Of a stretch of DNA of 64,000 nt, positions 11,541 through 22,133 are shown piece by piece. Numbering within the stretch: the stretch's first letter is position 1; every line of letters starts with the position of its first letter. Origin of the DNA: Brachionus rotundiformis. Lineage: Eukaryota > Rotifera > Eurotatoria > Ploima > Brachionidae. The stretch covers positions 2,835,964-2,899,963 of the forward strand of contig JAESIW010000020.1 in the NCBI GenBank assembly GCA_016802295.1, written 5' to 3'. Below the pieces are notes generated by a model. The model saw only the letters and a program-made list of their open reading frames with translations, made no database searches and was not told the origin of the DNA. A program made the position numbers and the translations under genes.

Positions 11541-14084
11541 TTAGACAAATCTGAACATTTTAACAAAATTTTGTACCAAATCTACACAAATCACCTGGCC
11601 AAAACTAGTTGTGCTAATGGAAGTTACTCTTTTTAAATTTTTTTCACTGTGACAATTTTCAATTGAATATTGATAGCATTTTTTTTCCATGTCATAAATT
11701 TCAATTACTGTTTTCTGTTTATCAGATTTGGCAGCTAGAAGCTTATTTGTATGCTTGTCATGCCACAAAGCAGTATAGTTACCACTTAATTTTGATCCTG
11801 TACAAGTAGTGCCACTGTTGGTTGTAAATGTGGTTACTGTTGAATTTGAGCTTATGGTCGAACTGAGTGAAGTAAGTGAGCTTGATAGCAATTTTTGATT
11901 GATTGGCGACATAAGCTTGCGAAAATTAATGTCACCTTTTTTCCATTTAATTTTTTTTAAATTCAGTGATTCTATAATGTTTGATAGTGTGTAATTAGTC
12001 AACCAATCGAGGTCTATTTCATAAACACTAGAATTTGAACTGGATGCATCTGCTACAAAGATAGCCATGTCGTTAAAGCTTGCACAAAATGAAGATACAT
12101 TTTTCAAACCACACTCGGATTTTATTTTAGCTTCCAGTGATTCAAACAAAATATCGCCTCGAATGGAACAAAGGTATAGCTTTTTCTTATTATCTTGAAC
12201 TAAGAACAGTTCAGGATGAAATGTTTCCATAATATTAATTGGCTCATCCAGATCCAAATCTATTTTTTCCACTCTAGAATTTTCTGTATTGAATAAGCTT
12301 ACTTGTTTGATACGCCAATTCATGGTAATCAAGTTTGAATCTGAAATAGCCATAGCAGTTGAGCTCGATTGAGCCAAACCATCATGTTTTAAATGTCCAA
12401 TAAATTGGCCCTGGTCGCTTAGTACTTTAATTCGGTTATTTCCACTATCTAATATATAAATTTTGTTATTAAGACACCGAACACTAATTGGCATATTAAA
12501 ATCTCTATCCGAGCTTCCCTTATTATTAAATGAAAAGACTTGACTAGATGAACCACCACCACCGCCGCCGCCACCAAAGGTCCACAGAGATTCCACATAA
12601 TCTACAACATTCAAATAAACTGGAGACTTGTTTATAGACCTTGAAAATATATTTATATCTACTCTGTATTTTCCCAATACAGTTGGTGTAAATTTGAAGT
12701 AATAACTTCCATTATTTAAATCTTGAACATTTTCTAGATTGAATTGGCGAGAAAATGGATCTGTTATTGTTACAGACACCGGGTCACCACCATCTGTTCG
12801 CTTTTGACCATAATAATCAACTGTTTCGACTTGCATTTCAATTGCTAGATTGGCCGAATAGACCGAGCTGGGTGTAAGAATGCGGTAATTACACAAAGGC
12901 GGATAGGTGTTCGATATTTTGAATTTGCCAAATTTTTTCAACAAATTATCAATATCTTCAATACAATTGTTAAATTTATATTCATAATTTATAAAACTGT
13001 TCTCTCTGGGTTCACATAATGTGCGCAAACAATCCAATTTTTCGTTTATGTTCTGAATTTGGTGTCCAAGTTGTTTGGATTCGATGTTTTTTTGGTGATA
13101 TTGTTTACACTCCAGCTCTATTTTTTGTTTTTCATTTATAATCAGCTTAATTTGATCATTTAAAAGACTTGTCTTGTTATCTTTTATACGAGTTAGATCC
13201 TTGAGCAATTCTTGTTTACGCTTGTCAATTACTTGTTTAAGATCGTCAAAAGATCTTTCGACCACTTGAGCCACATTTTCAACTGTTTTGTTCAAGCTAA
13301 CTATTTCATTTTGAACATTTGCCAGAGCCAAATTAAAGCTATTTATGCACTGGTTCGATTTGAACAAAAAAATCTCAGTCATGCGTTTAATCGCAATCGA
13401 AAATGGAATTATTATATGATCGGCATTGGCTGCCATTTTAAAATGAGACTCGCATAATGAACAAAATGATTTGTCACATGTTTCACAGAATAAGAGCTCC
13501 TCATTCGCATGGTTCATACATCTTGGAACTATGTCCCTCGATCGCTGATTTTTAACAAGGTCCAAAAGCTGGTTGACAATGAAGCTAGGTGGCAAATTGG
13601 CTATACCTCCATTTCTTGGCAAAACAATGGTCTCACGGCAAATTGGGCACCGGATGCACAAATCAACAAACTGCTGGTTAGAATTGCTAAGATTACGGTT
13701 ATTAGAAGTCAAAGAGGTGCTACTGAGACGAGAACTATTCATACTTAGGCGAGGGCTGCTGTTCGACTCTGAGGGCATAGCAGCTCCATTTATGGCCGCA
13801 GCAGCCGCGTCAGCGGCTGCAATCGACCTTGATATTGAATTATTAATCAACACATTAGGACTTGAATTTAAAGAGTCAAGATTTATTCCTGAACCATTGT
13901 TTATTGGTATTGCAGTAGAAGCTATGCGATCCAAGCAGCTTCTACACAGCGTATGAGAACATGGCAAGAGTTTTGGTGTGTGTTCTGAATCGTCGTAGGG
14001 CAACATGCATGTTGGACAGGTTAGAAAGTTGTCCGTAAAGTCGTCTGCATTTATGTTTATTGTCTCTATTAAAGCTGAACTCAT
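11541..14084 (-). CDS. TRIM/RBCC protein: RING, B-box, coiled coil, filamin repeat, NHL-like
   Basis: A single uninterrupted exon encodes 847 aa from an ATG at 14084. The RING finger has Cys23, Cys26, Cys42, His44, Cys47, Cys50 and then Cys146/Cys149, because a Ser/Asn/Ala-rich insert of about 90 residues separates the sixth and seventh zinc ligands. A B-box follows (about 190-230: RCMNHANEELLFCETC, then CSLC), then a coiled coil of about 130 residues, then a filamin-type Ig domain (GGDPVSVTITDP to SINKSPVYLNV). After a Gly run and a Ser-rich linker comes at least one clear NHL unit (ILDSGNNRIKVLSDQGQFI) and weaker beta-propeller repeats. The architecture is that of the TRIM2/TRIM3/nhl-1 class of E3 ubiquitin ligases. 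Lack of introns in an intron-rich neighbourhood could mean an old retrocopy, but the frame is intact. The exact orthologue is unresolved. Confidence 0.88.
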   Translation of the reverse strand: MSSALIETININADDFTDNFLTCPTCMLPYDDSEHTPKLLPCSHTLCRSCLDRIASTAIPINNGSGINLDSLNSSPNVLINNSISRSIAAADAAAAAINGAAMPSESNSSPRLSMNSSRLSSTSLTSNNRNLSNSNQQFVDLCIRCPICRETIVLPRNGGIANLPPSFIVNQLLDLVKNQRSRDIVPRCMNHANEELLFCETCDKSFCSLCESHFKMAANADHIIIPFSIAIKRMTEIFLFKSNQCINSFNLALANVQNEIVSLNKTVENVAQVVERSFDDLKQVIDKRKQELLKDLTRIKDNKTSLLNDQIKLIINEKQKIELECKQYHQKNIESKQLGHQIQNINEKLDCLRTLCEPRENSFINYEYKFNNCIEDIDNLLKKFGKFKISNTYPPLCNYRILTPSSVYSANLAIEMQVETVDYYGQKRTDGGDPVSVTITDPFSRQFNLENVQDLNNGSYYFKFTPTVLGKYRVDINIFSRSINKSPVYLNVVDYVESLWTFGGGGGGGGSSSQVFSFNNKGSSDRDFNMPISVRCLNNKIYILDSGNNRIKVLSDQGQFIGHLKHDGLAQSSSTAMAISDSNLITMNWRIKQVSLFNTENSRVEKIDLDLDEPINIMETFHPELFLVQDNKKKLYLCSIRGDILFESLEAKIKSECGLKNVSSFCASFNDMAIFVADASSSNSSVYEIDLDWLTNYTLSNIIESLNLKKIKWKKGDINFRKLMSPINQKLLSSSLTSLSSTISSNSTVTTFTTNSGTTCTGSKLSGNYTALWHDKHTNKLLAAKSDKQKTVIEIYDMEKKCYQYSIENCHSEKNLKRVTSISTTSFGQVICVDLVQNFVKMFRFV

Positions 14085-15870
14085 TTTTTATATCGGCGAA
14101 AAAAAATTTTTTTAAAACATTTTAAATTTATTATCTGAAGCAAAAAAAAATTGCCTTTGTATAAAAACGGGATAAATTTGACCTAAAAATATTAAATCAA
14201 AGCGTAAAAAATTAAATTAGGTTGCTATCTATTGTTTTTTTTTGCCTAGGAAGTATTAATGAACTGAACATGATCCCAATAAAAATGAGGCTAAATCACA
14301 TATTAAAAGGTAATGTTTACTTTAACAAGACATTTAGCAAATAGCAAAATTTTAATTTTATTCTATGATCAGTCAGTTGTCAAGAGCTATCTTAACTAAA
14401 GAGTATAATATTTCACTCGAAAAAGAATTTAAGATTTTTTTCTAATATGAACAACCAATTCGAGAGTATAATTGCTGAATTTAAATTTTATACAAAAATA
14501 AAAATAATTTATAATAGTCTAGTTTGACTTAAGTTTTATGAATCTGACAGCATATTTTGCCTAACTCAAATAAACTCGTATGACGTTCTTAATATTTTAA
14601 AAAACAAACCATTACAATCTTTAATAAATTAAGAGAATTAAATTAAGTTAGAAATACCTTTCTATTTTAAAATGAGTTGATACAGCATGTCAAATTTTTT
14701 TTTCGGAATTGAAAGACAATCGCAAATCCATTGCTTTAAATTTTCCCAAAAGACTATATTAAGAATAACTATTAATTGATTGATAACCTACAGGTTCATC
14801 ACTAATCTGAGAATTTAAAAAACATTTATGTTTATGTCTGTTTAAATGCGTAAAAAGGTTAATAAGATACGAATGAATAATCAAAGAAATTTTATATCGA
14901 TTTCTTTAAATTCGATTCATTAATCTCATTACAATTTCAAAAAAAAATCAAAATACGATAATTTTTCCTTAGATATTCATAAATTTGCATTTGCATTTTA
15001 ACCATATTATCCTCTAGATTTTCTTGTTCAAGTTTTTAATATCTAGCAAAAATTTCAAAATCAAGAGAACAAAAATGCATAGTGTTTAGCTGATTTTTGT
15101 AAATTTGCTCAAGCGTAAATCTTCGTGCTCAAATGAATGTTCTTCATACACATCACGTCGTCATACAAATTGGTTGAGCAAATCAATTTGTCCGGTTTAG
15201 AAACAGATCTCATTTTAACCCGATCAATAAGCATTTTGAACATGCTAACTTTGGCTATTTAGGTACATCATGAAACCGAATAATTAAAGATTTTAAAAAA
15301 TCAATTAATAAAAAAAGGAAATATCTTTCTTAAAAATAATCAAAAATCTAAAACTTATTAAAATTATTTTGATAATTTGGTGATAGATTTTAACAATTTA
15401 GAATTTTAAATCAAATTTTTACTATTGAAGTTTAATAAAAATTTTAACTTTTAATTTCATGGGAATTTTTCGATTTTCAAGATAATTTTATCAATTTTTT
15501 TTTTTAACATTTTCATCAAAAATAAAATTGATTGTAAAATTTTAAAGAGATATATTTGAAAAAAAAACTTAAAAATTTAAATGATATCTACGTCCATTTT
15601 ACTAATTCTATTAATTTTAATTATAAAAATTATTCAAGTTTTATATGCTGTTTTCTATTGCAAAAAAAGCGACGCCAGCGTTATTTAAAAAATTATGATT
15701 AGAAAAAATATATTTTTATGTAATGTGTACACGAATCTATTCTCAACTTAATTTTAGTTTGTAATGCTCTTTGATTCAAGTATCTAACAAAATAATTTTC
15801 TTCTGCGATTTCTAATTTATAGACCAAAATTTGGTATTCTAATCTAGATATTGTTTGGTAAAAGTTCAAA
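14085..15870. other. Intergenic region between TRIM/NHL and SUCLA2
   Basis: About 1.8 kb of AT-rich DNA separates two divergent genes. No exon, RNA gene or repeat family was recognised. It must hold both promoters. A short GC-richer patch (GCGACGCCAGCG) near 15668 stands out but has no assigned role. Confidence 0.4.
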
Positions 15871-17401
15871 ATGGCAAATATTTGTAAAAATCTTCAATTT
15901 GGCCTAAATGCATTCAAAAAATCAAGTATAGCTTCTAAACAGGTGGCTTTTATTTTAATCAAAATTAGCCTCTTTAATAAACTAATTTTATCAATAGCTC
16001 CTCAATTTTAATAAGTTAAACCAAAATAGCGTACTTTTGAACAAATCTCAAATAAGAAACTACCTTTTGTTACATGAATATGTTTCAATGGGCTTGCTTC
16101 AACAGTTTGGAATAAAAATTCCCAATTTTAGAGTGGCTACATCATCTAATGAAGTCAAAGAGATTGCTACTGGTGGAGAATTAGGAAAAGATGTGGTAAT
16201 TAAAGCTCAAATTTTGGCAGGTGGTAGAGGTAAGGGTACATTTGACAGCGGAATGAGAGGTGGTGTAAAGCTTGTTTACAGCGCCGAAGAGGCGGAAAGC
16301 GTTTCTAAAAATATGTTAGGTCATCGTTTGTATACTAAACAAACTGGCCGTGAGGGAAAACCATGCAGCAAAGTAATGGTATGCGAAAGGTTGTTCACAA
16401 GGCGAGAATTTTACTTTGCAATTACTCTCGAGCGCGCTTTCCAAGGACCAGTTATCATCACAAGTACTCAAGGAGGCGGAAATATTGAAGAAATTGCAGC
16501 CGAAAATCCAGACGCTATTATAAAAGAACCAGTTAATTTAGACACTGGTTTAACTGAGGAACAATCGCTTAAATTAGCAAGTAGATTAGGATTTACCGGC
16601 GATGCTTTATTACAGGCTTCTGACATGATGCAAAAGTTATACAAACTTTTCAGAGAAAAAGATTGCATTTTACTAGAAATTAATCCATTATCAGAGACCA
16701 CTGAGGGTCAAATCATTTGTATGGATTGTAAAATAAATATTGATGAGAATGCTGAATTTAGGCAAAAGGACATTTTTTCGTTAAAAGATGAATCACAAGA
16801 TGATTGGAGGGATGTCAAAGCAGCCAAAGCAAATCTGAACTACATCGGTCTAGATGGTGAAATCGGATGTTTGGTAAATGGAGCTGGTCTTGCTATGGCA
16901 ACAATGGATATTATTAAATTGCATGGAGGTAATGCTGCCAACTTTTTGGATGTAGGTGGAGGTGCCACAGCCCAACAAGTCAGAGAAGCATTTGAGCTTA
17001 TCACAGCAGATCCGAGAGTATTTTTTCACAGCTAATTATGATATCTATAATACTTTACAAAAAAAGGTTCAAGCTATTTTAGTGAATATATTCGGTGGCA
17101 TTATGAGATGTGATACAATAGCTGAAGGAATTATTGAAGCAGCCAAGAGTTTAAAATTAAACGTCCCGATTGTTGTTCGCTTGCAAGGTACTAGAGTTGA
17201 TGATGCAAAGGCATTAATTGCCAGCAGTAAATTTAGAATAATTGCTTGTGATAACTTGGACGAAGCAGCTAGAATAGTAAATTTTTTATCTGATTTTAAA
17301 AATTGTAGTAAATGTATTCAAAATAGGTCGTCAAATTATCGGAAATCGTTGGCTTGGCCAAGGCAGCGTCTGTTGGTGTTCAATTTGAGTTACCAATCTA
17401 A
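15871..17401 (+). CDS. SUCLA2: Succinyl-CoA ligase [ADP-forming] beta subunit, mitochondrial, 4 exons
   Basis: Exons are 15871-15942, 15998-17017, 17067-17276 and 17327-17401, totalling 1377 nt for 458 aa, close to the usual animal length. The first exon plus the start of exon 2 encode a basic, hydroxylated mitochondrial presequence; the mature part opens with LLLHEYVSMGLLQQFGI. The ATP-grasp domain contains KAQILAGGRGKG, and LLEINPLSE carries metal-binding residues. The C-terminal CoA-ligase domain has LVNIFGGIMRCDTIAEGI and VVRLQGTRVDDAKALI. The protein ends SVGVQFELPI, as in the family. It pairs with SUCLG1 in the TCA cycle to make ATP from succinyl-CoA in the matrix. The ADP-forming assignment rests on overall resemblance; GTP-forming SUCLG2 is the alternative. 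The last two introns (49 and 50 bp) are easily read through by naive ORF calling. Confidence 0.96.
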
Positions 17402-17498
17402 TTTAATTTTTTAGCTTATGGACCTCGGATCAAAAATAATTTTTAAATTTTATTTTTAAAGACTAAAATAAAAATCATAATTTTCTTTTTATTGAAAC

Positions 17499-17802
17499 TT
17501 TAATTTTTGATTAAAAATAATATATACTTTTCATCAAAAAATAAATCTTGAATTTTAAATATAAAATAATATAGATTTAAAATCTTTTTTTAAAAGATCT
17601 TTAAAAGAAATGTCTTATTCGTTGGGTCAATCAAAAAAATTGGATCTATATTTAATTTTTATTATTTAATTAGTAAAATATTTATAAACTGTTTGCTATG
17701 ATGTTATAGTTTGTTTATTTTTTTTTAAATTTTACTCAAACAATTCTAACCATGATTAATTTGGGGTCTAGTGGTGGGCATGTTTCTTCAAGCGCAATCC
17801 TA
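17499..17802 (-). pseudogene. Duplicate of the COX5B 3' end and downstream DNA
   Basis: Nearly identical to 23996-24286: the same run from the downstream AT-rich sequence through TTGGGTCAATC and GGGGTCTAGTGGTGGGCATG, into the last 10 or so codons of COX5B on the minus strand. Differences are scattered single bases and a short break at the end, after which the sequences diverge. No other COX5B exon sits beside it, so it is a fragment. It could be a recent segmental duplication, a haplotype copy or a scaffolding artefact, since an N gap begins only 80 bp away. Confidence 0.85.
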
Positions 17803-17825
17803 ATGTATGTAAGTATAAAATTTCA

Positions 17826-18294
17826 AAAGTTTTGGATGAACCAAAATAGATTCTATCGAAAATAAATCCGCGTCAACTTTTNNNNNNNNNNNNNNNNNNN
17901 NNNNNNNNNNNNNNNNNNNNNNNNNNNNNNNNNNNNNNNNNNNNNNNNNNNNNNNNNNNNNNNNNNNNNNNNNNNNNNNNNNNNNNNNNNNNNNNNNNNN
18001 NNNNNNNNNNNNNNNNNNNNNNNNNNNNNNNNNNNNNNNNNNNNNNNNNNNNNNNNNNNNNNNNNNNNNNNNNNNNNNNNNNNNNNNNNNNNNNNNNNNN
18101 NNNNNNNNNNNNNNNNNNNNNNNNNNNNNNNNNNNNNNNNNNNNNNNNNNNNNNNNNNNNNNNNNNNNNNNNNNNNNNNNNNNNNNNNNNNNNNNNNNNN
18201 NNNNNNNNNNNNNNNNNNNNNNNNNNNNNNNNNNNNNNAAGTTTTGGATGAACCAAAATAGATTTTATCGAAAATAAATCAGCGTCAACCTTTT
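17826..18294. repeat. Direct repeat flanking the assembly gap
   Basis: The 55 bp left of the gap (17826-17881, starting AGTTTTGGATGAACC) recur right of it (18239-18294) with a few substitutions, in the same orientation. This indicates a tandem repeat or collapsed duplication across the gap. Confidence 0.85.
17882..18238. other. Assembly gap (357 N)
   Basis: A run of undetermined bases. The size is not a round default, so it is probably estimated from spanning reads. Both edges carry the same sequence of about 55 bp, so the missing part likely includes repeated units. Confidence 0.99.
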
Positions 18295-20140
18295 TTGAAA
18301 CCGTTTATTTTAAAAAATTATTCATTAAATTAATCAATAAGACGTATTTTAAAAAACTTTATATGTTTTAAAGATAGCTCTTTTATTTTTTAAGGTTCTA
18401 AAATTTCTTGAACAAAGAAAAAGGGTGAAAATACAAAATACTAAAATTAAATTTGTGATTATTTCCTTTTAAACTTCGCTTTTTTTAATTTTTTTACATT
18501 TAATAGTTGTTAAAATATTAAACCATCATATTAAAAAAAATTGGTTTTCATATAAAGTTCAATCGGGTTCAATGGTGTTCTGGTTTAGGGGTTCGGGTAT
18601 GCTGTATATTAGAAAACTGTTAGTAAAAAATGTAAATTAAATATCTAACTATTAGTTAATTAAAATCTTTATTTTTATTATCCTTTTTTTAAATGACAAT
18701 TTAATTATTGATATGACGGATTAATATGCATCCTTAATTATTTGTTTTACGTTGAATTGCCTTAAAACAGAGATTTAAAGAAAATATATGCTTATTTATG
18801 GAGGTTATTAAATTTGTTAAAGATGTGTTTTTCTATTCAAACGAAATTTTAATTTAAATTAAAAGGCATCTTCTTAAACAAGCCTAAGTTCAAGAATTTA
18901 AAAAGTAAAAATATTAAAATTTAAGAAGCCTTTTGCCTAACTACCTTGAAAAATACCTCTTAGAGACTAAGAATTTTAGCATCTTTAAATTTATTCTCTA
19001 TGGAAATTTAATTGAAAAGAAAATTATTTCAATAGACAGTAACAGTAATAGTTATATTGTGGTCCTTACCATAAGTTTTTTGATCATTTTATTATATTTC
19101 CTTTTTATCTAATAAGTTTTCTCAGGGATAGAAATGAAAACTTTGTTAGATAATATATTTAATAAATAAACATTACGAAAAAATGTCTTGAATATTTACT
19201 AAAAAAAATTTAAAATTAATCAAATCTAAAATTAAGTAAATATTACTTTGTAGTAATGATAAAATGATTTAATTGTCAATATCATCTCTTTCACAATTGA
19301 CGCCTAATGAATCAATGACACAAATGAGATTTCCAGAATCCTTTAATTGTTAACAAACAATTTTTAAAAGCAAAAAATAAAAATAAACCTATGTGTTGGA
19401 ATTTTTTAATATTTGACTCCTGCTCCCCATTAAAAACAAATGATATTTTTGAATACAGCTAATTTTCTGGTCTAGTAAAGATCAAATTTATTTTGATCAG
19501 AGTAGTTATTTCATAAAAAATTGATTAAAAATCACTCACAGCCCACAATTGATAGAATTGCTTGAAAATACTTGGCAAAAGGACAAATAAAAAATATTTC
19601 ACAAAACCAAGCATATCAACAGATTCCTTAGACAATTTACAAAATGCTTAGCTATTTCTGAACACTTCAGAATTGTTATTTTCAACTAAGACTTAATTTT
19701 TGAAAGTTTACATATTTTTTTCAGAATTTTTAAATTGAGCATTTCCTCTTAGGAAACAAATGATATTAGTTACTATTTGTTACTGGTGAAGGTGAGATTT
19801 TTTGAAAATTTTTTCTCCAAAAAGCTAACTAATGTTATAACCTCTTTATATTTTTAAATAATATGTCGTAATATTCAAATATTATTAAAAAAAATTTTAA
19901 TTTTCAAAAAAAAATTAGAAAAAACTTAAAAAAGGTCTAATAAATATACAAAAAATAGAGAATAAAAATCTTCTTGAAAATTGAAGTCTACTTTTTCTAA
20001 GTTGTTAAACAAAAGTATGAAAAATTTTTGATTAAATATTTTTTGACTAAACTAAAATCAAAGCATGCTAGCATGTTTTTTCTTTTCATTTAAATTGAAG
20101 ATTTTAAAATTGTTAAATATTTTTATAAATAGCAGTGAGA

Positions 20141-20636
20141 ATGAATGATCTTGATGATATTCAATTAGCAATATGCTGACAGCCTGGGAAAATCCACTGA
20201 AATATCAGATGATGTACGAGATGGTGGTTTTAAATGCATGTTTCTATACCACCAAAAGAAGATCAAGCTAGTTACGAATTTTTCAATAGCATGGGGCAAG
20301 TTTCAAGCAAAAGCAATGCTAGATTTGAATTAAATCACAAAAAAATTAATTAAGCAAGTGATGTATTTGCTTGGGAACATGAATGCTTTAGTTTGAACAA
20401 GATTCCAGCAATCACTTTGTCTCATTTTCAAACACATAAAGACTTGTACCGAAACCCTATGACAGATACCATCTAAGATTGATATAAAAAAATTATTGGA
20501 TTTTTACAATTTTTCATAAATTGGAAATATAAATCAAGAAGTTTTGTTAAGAAATATAAAACTAATATATCAAGCTTTGATTCAATATATTTTTGAAAAA
20601 GACGATATTTCAAATGACATGACTATTTCAGATTTG
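20141..20636 (+). pseudogene. Nicalin (NCLN) pseudogene fragment
   Basis: Across three reading frames this resembles the C-terminal half of nicalin's lumenal peptidase-like domain: LDDIQLAIC, then STEISDDVRDGG, then HVSIPPKEDQASYEFF. After a stop come FAWEHECFSLNKIPAITLSH, then SKIDIKKL and RNIKLIYQALIQYIFEKD. The AWEHERF, LPAFTLSHLESH and RNTRIIAEAL blocks of animal nicalin align in order. At least two frameshifts, in-frame stops near 20355 and 20478, and a 45-nt insertion interrupt it. A GTAAG donor-like site follows at 20637, suggesting it derives from genomic DNA. Nicalin is an ER-membrane protein of the multipass translocon and nodal-modulator complex; a functional copy is presumably elsewhere. 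Confidence 0.75.
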
Positions 20637-20965
20637 GTAAGACAAGGAAAAAAAGTAATTAAAAATACTTTTTTATATTTTAAATATTTTAAATAACTTG
20701 GTTTTATCATGGATAGAAAAAATATACTCAGTCTCGAAGTGCTTTCCTTATGAATAAAAATCATCCATTAATTAATCAATTATTTTGCCATTTTAATTTA
20801 TCGATACATGGAATAATCTCTTAAACTTCCCTTCAAACTCAATCAAAGTATTAATAAAATATTTTTTTATTTAATGAAATTATATCATATAATTTAAAGA
20901 ATGATTTTTTAAAAAGAGATTTTGATTTTGTCCTATACAATGAAGAATAAGCAACTCTAGTCATT

Positions 20966-21115
20966 TACCGTAAATTCTCGAAACTTAGTGCATGTAACTA
21001 AATCAGATTTTTTAAGTTGTTACATGTAACAAGTACCATCTCGCCCATTTTATTAAAAATCCGATTTAGTTGCATGGTTTTTAATAAAATGTTTAAGTTT
21101 CGAGAATTTACGGTA
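20966..21115. mobile_element. Palindromic MITE-like element
   Basis: The 22-bp terminal inverted repeat TACCGTAAATTCTCGAAACT... (20966-20987) recurs perfectly inverted at 21094-21115. The inner arms stay complementary with few mismatches (GTAACTAAATCAGATTTTT against AAAAATCCGATTTAGTTGC), leaving a small loop near 21025-21050. The element is 150 bp, non-coding and AT-rich: a foldback element or MITE. No clear target-site duplication was seen. Confidence 0.8.
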
Positions 21116-21484
21116 CAAGGAAATAAAATAAAAATTTATAATGCTTTAAGTAAAAAAATTTTTGATCTATTACTTCAATTTTAAATTTTTGTTCTTTATT
21201 TTTGATCCAGATTGAATTTTTGAAGTAATAACTTTTGACTAAAATAAAAGATATTACTAAGATGCTTTTCAGCATAGACAAATGTTATCATTTTCTTTTT
21301 AAGACACTTTTCTTTTATAACTAGTCTGAATAAAAATTACTCCAGAATTTTGAGCTATAAAATTTAAAAAATAAAATAAAAGACTTATGAATATTGCAAT
21401 CTTACATTTCCATAAAAATTGACACAGCCTATTTCTATTAAAATCAAAAATTGTTTAAAGTTGGTCAAGTTTATTTGATTTATT

Positions 21485-21834
21485 TTATTGACTAGAAAAT
21501 CTTGTCATGTTAAAAAAAGATATATTAAAAATAAAAATATTGCCAATCCGAATCTGAATCAATATTTTTAACATTTTCAGAATTTCATTATTTGGATTTT
21601 CGCCAAAATTTCGTATTGCATTCATTAGCTCGTAATGAGGGTCTTCGATTGGTGGATAAGCTCCTTTTGCTTTAGGTATTATTTCACCTGCTGATTCTAC
21701 TTGTGATATGTCTGAAGATGGTGAAGATGAAAGAGGAGGAGGCATACAAGTAAGACCAGAGGGAAAAAGTTGATCTAGCAAGAGAGGAAGAGGAGCTGGT
21801 GGTGGAGGAGCACTCGACTTAATAGAGATTTAAA
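21485..21834 (-). pseudogene. Proline-rich plus WH2-like exon or gene fragment
   Basis: On the minus strand, from an acceptor-like TTAAG near 21820, the frame reads SSAPPPPAPLPLL, a spacer with TCMPPPLSSSPSSD, then HYELMNAIRNFGENPNNEIL. A proline stretch followed by L-x-x-A-I-R is the layout of WH2 actin-binding regions in WASP/WASH-type proteins, but the usual LKKV ending is lacking and the frame soon runs into low-complexity sequence. It may be a lone exon of a decayed gene or an unrecognised exon. The ORF caller's start is not an ATG. Confidence 0.35.
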
Positions 21835-22133
21835 AAAATCTATAATAAATTGACAAACTAAAAAGATTCATAGTCACACAGATTAACATAAAACACGCAG
21901 TTGTTTGATGTAATTTTGGGCTGATGGTTGACTAGTTGATAGATGAATGTACATGATGAATAGAATTCTATCGCCTATTATAATATCTAGGAGCTTTAAA
22001 TTCTAACTATAGATGTGGCTGCTAAAATAGTTTAGAACATTCTGAATCGAGAAAAATAAAAAGCTTAAATTGTGAACACATTTTTCAAAATAGTATTTAG
22101 CTTTAAAATAAAATTTCATTTTATTTTCAGATA

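Larger units (their letters stand above)
17402..20140. other. Gene-free region with duplicated COX5B tail and assembly gap
   Basis: No intact gene was seen. The interval holds the extra copy of the COX5B 3' end (17.5-17.8 kb), the N gap and its flanking repeats, then about 1.9 kb of featureless AT-rich DNA. Confidence 0.5.

Noticed and set aside
17873..18256. 127-codon ORF across the gap
   Set aside because: Made almost entirely of N.
20582..20764. 60-codon minus-strand ORF
   Set aside because: Opposite the nicalin relic and partly its complement.
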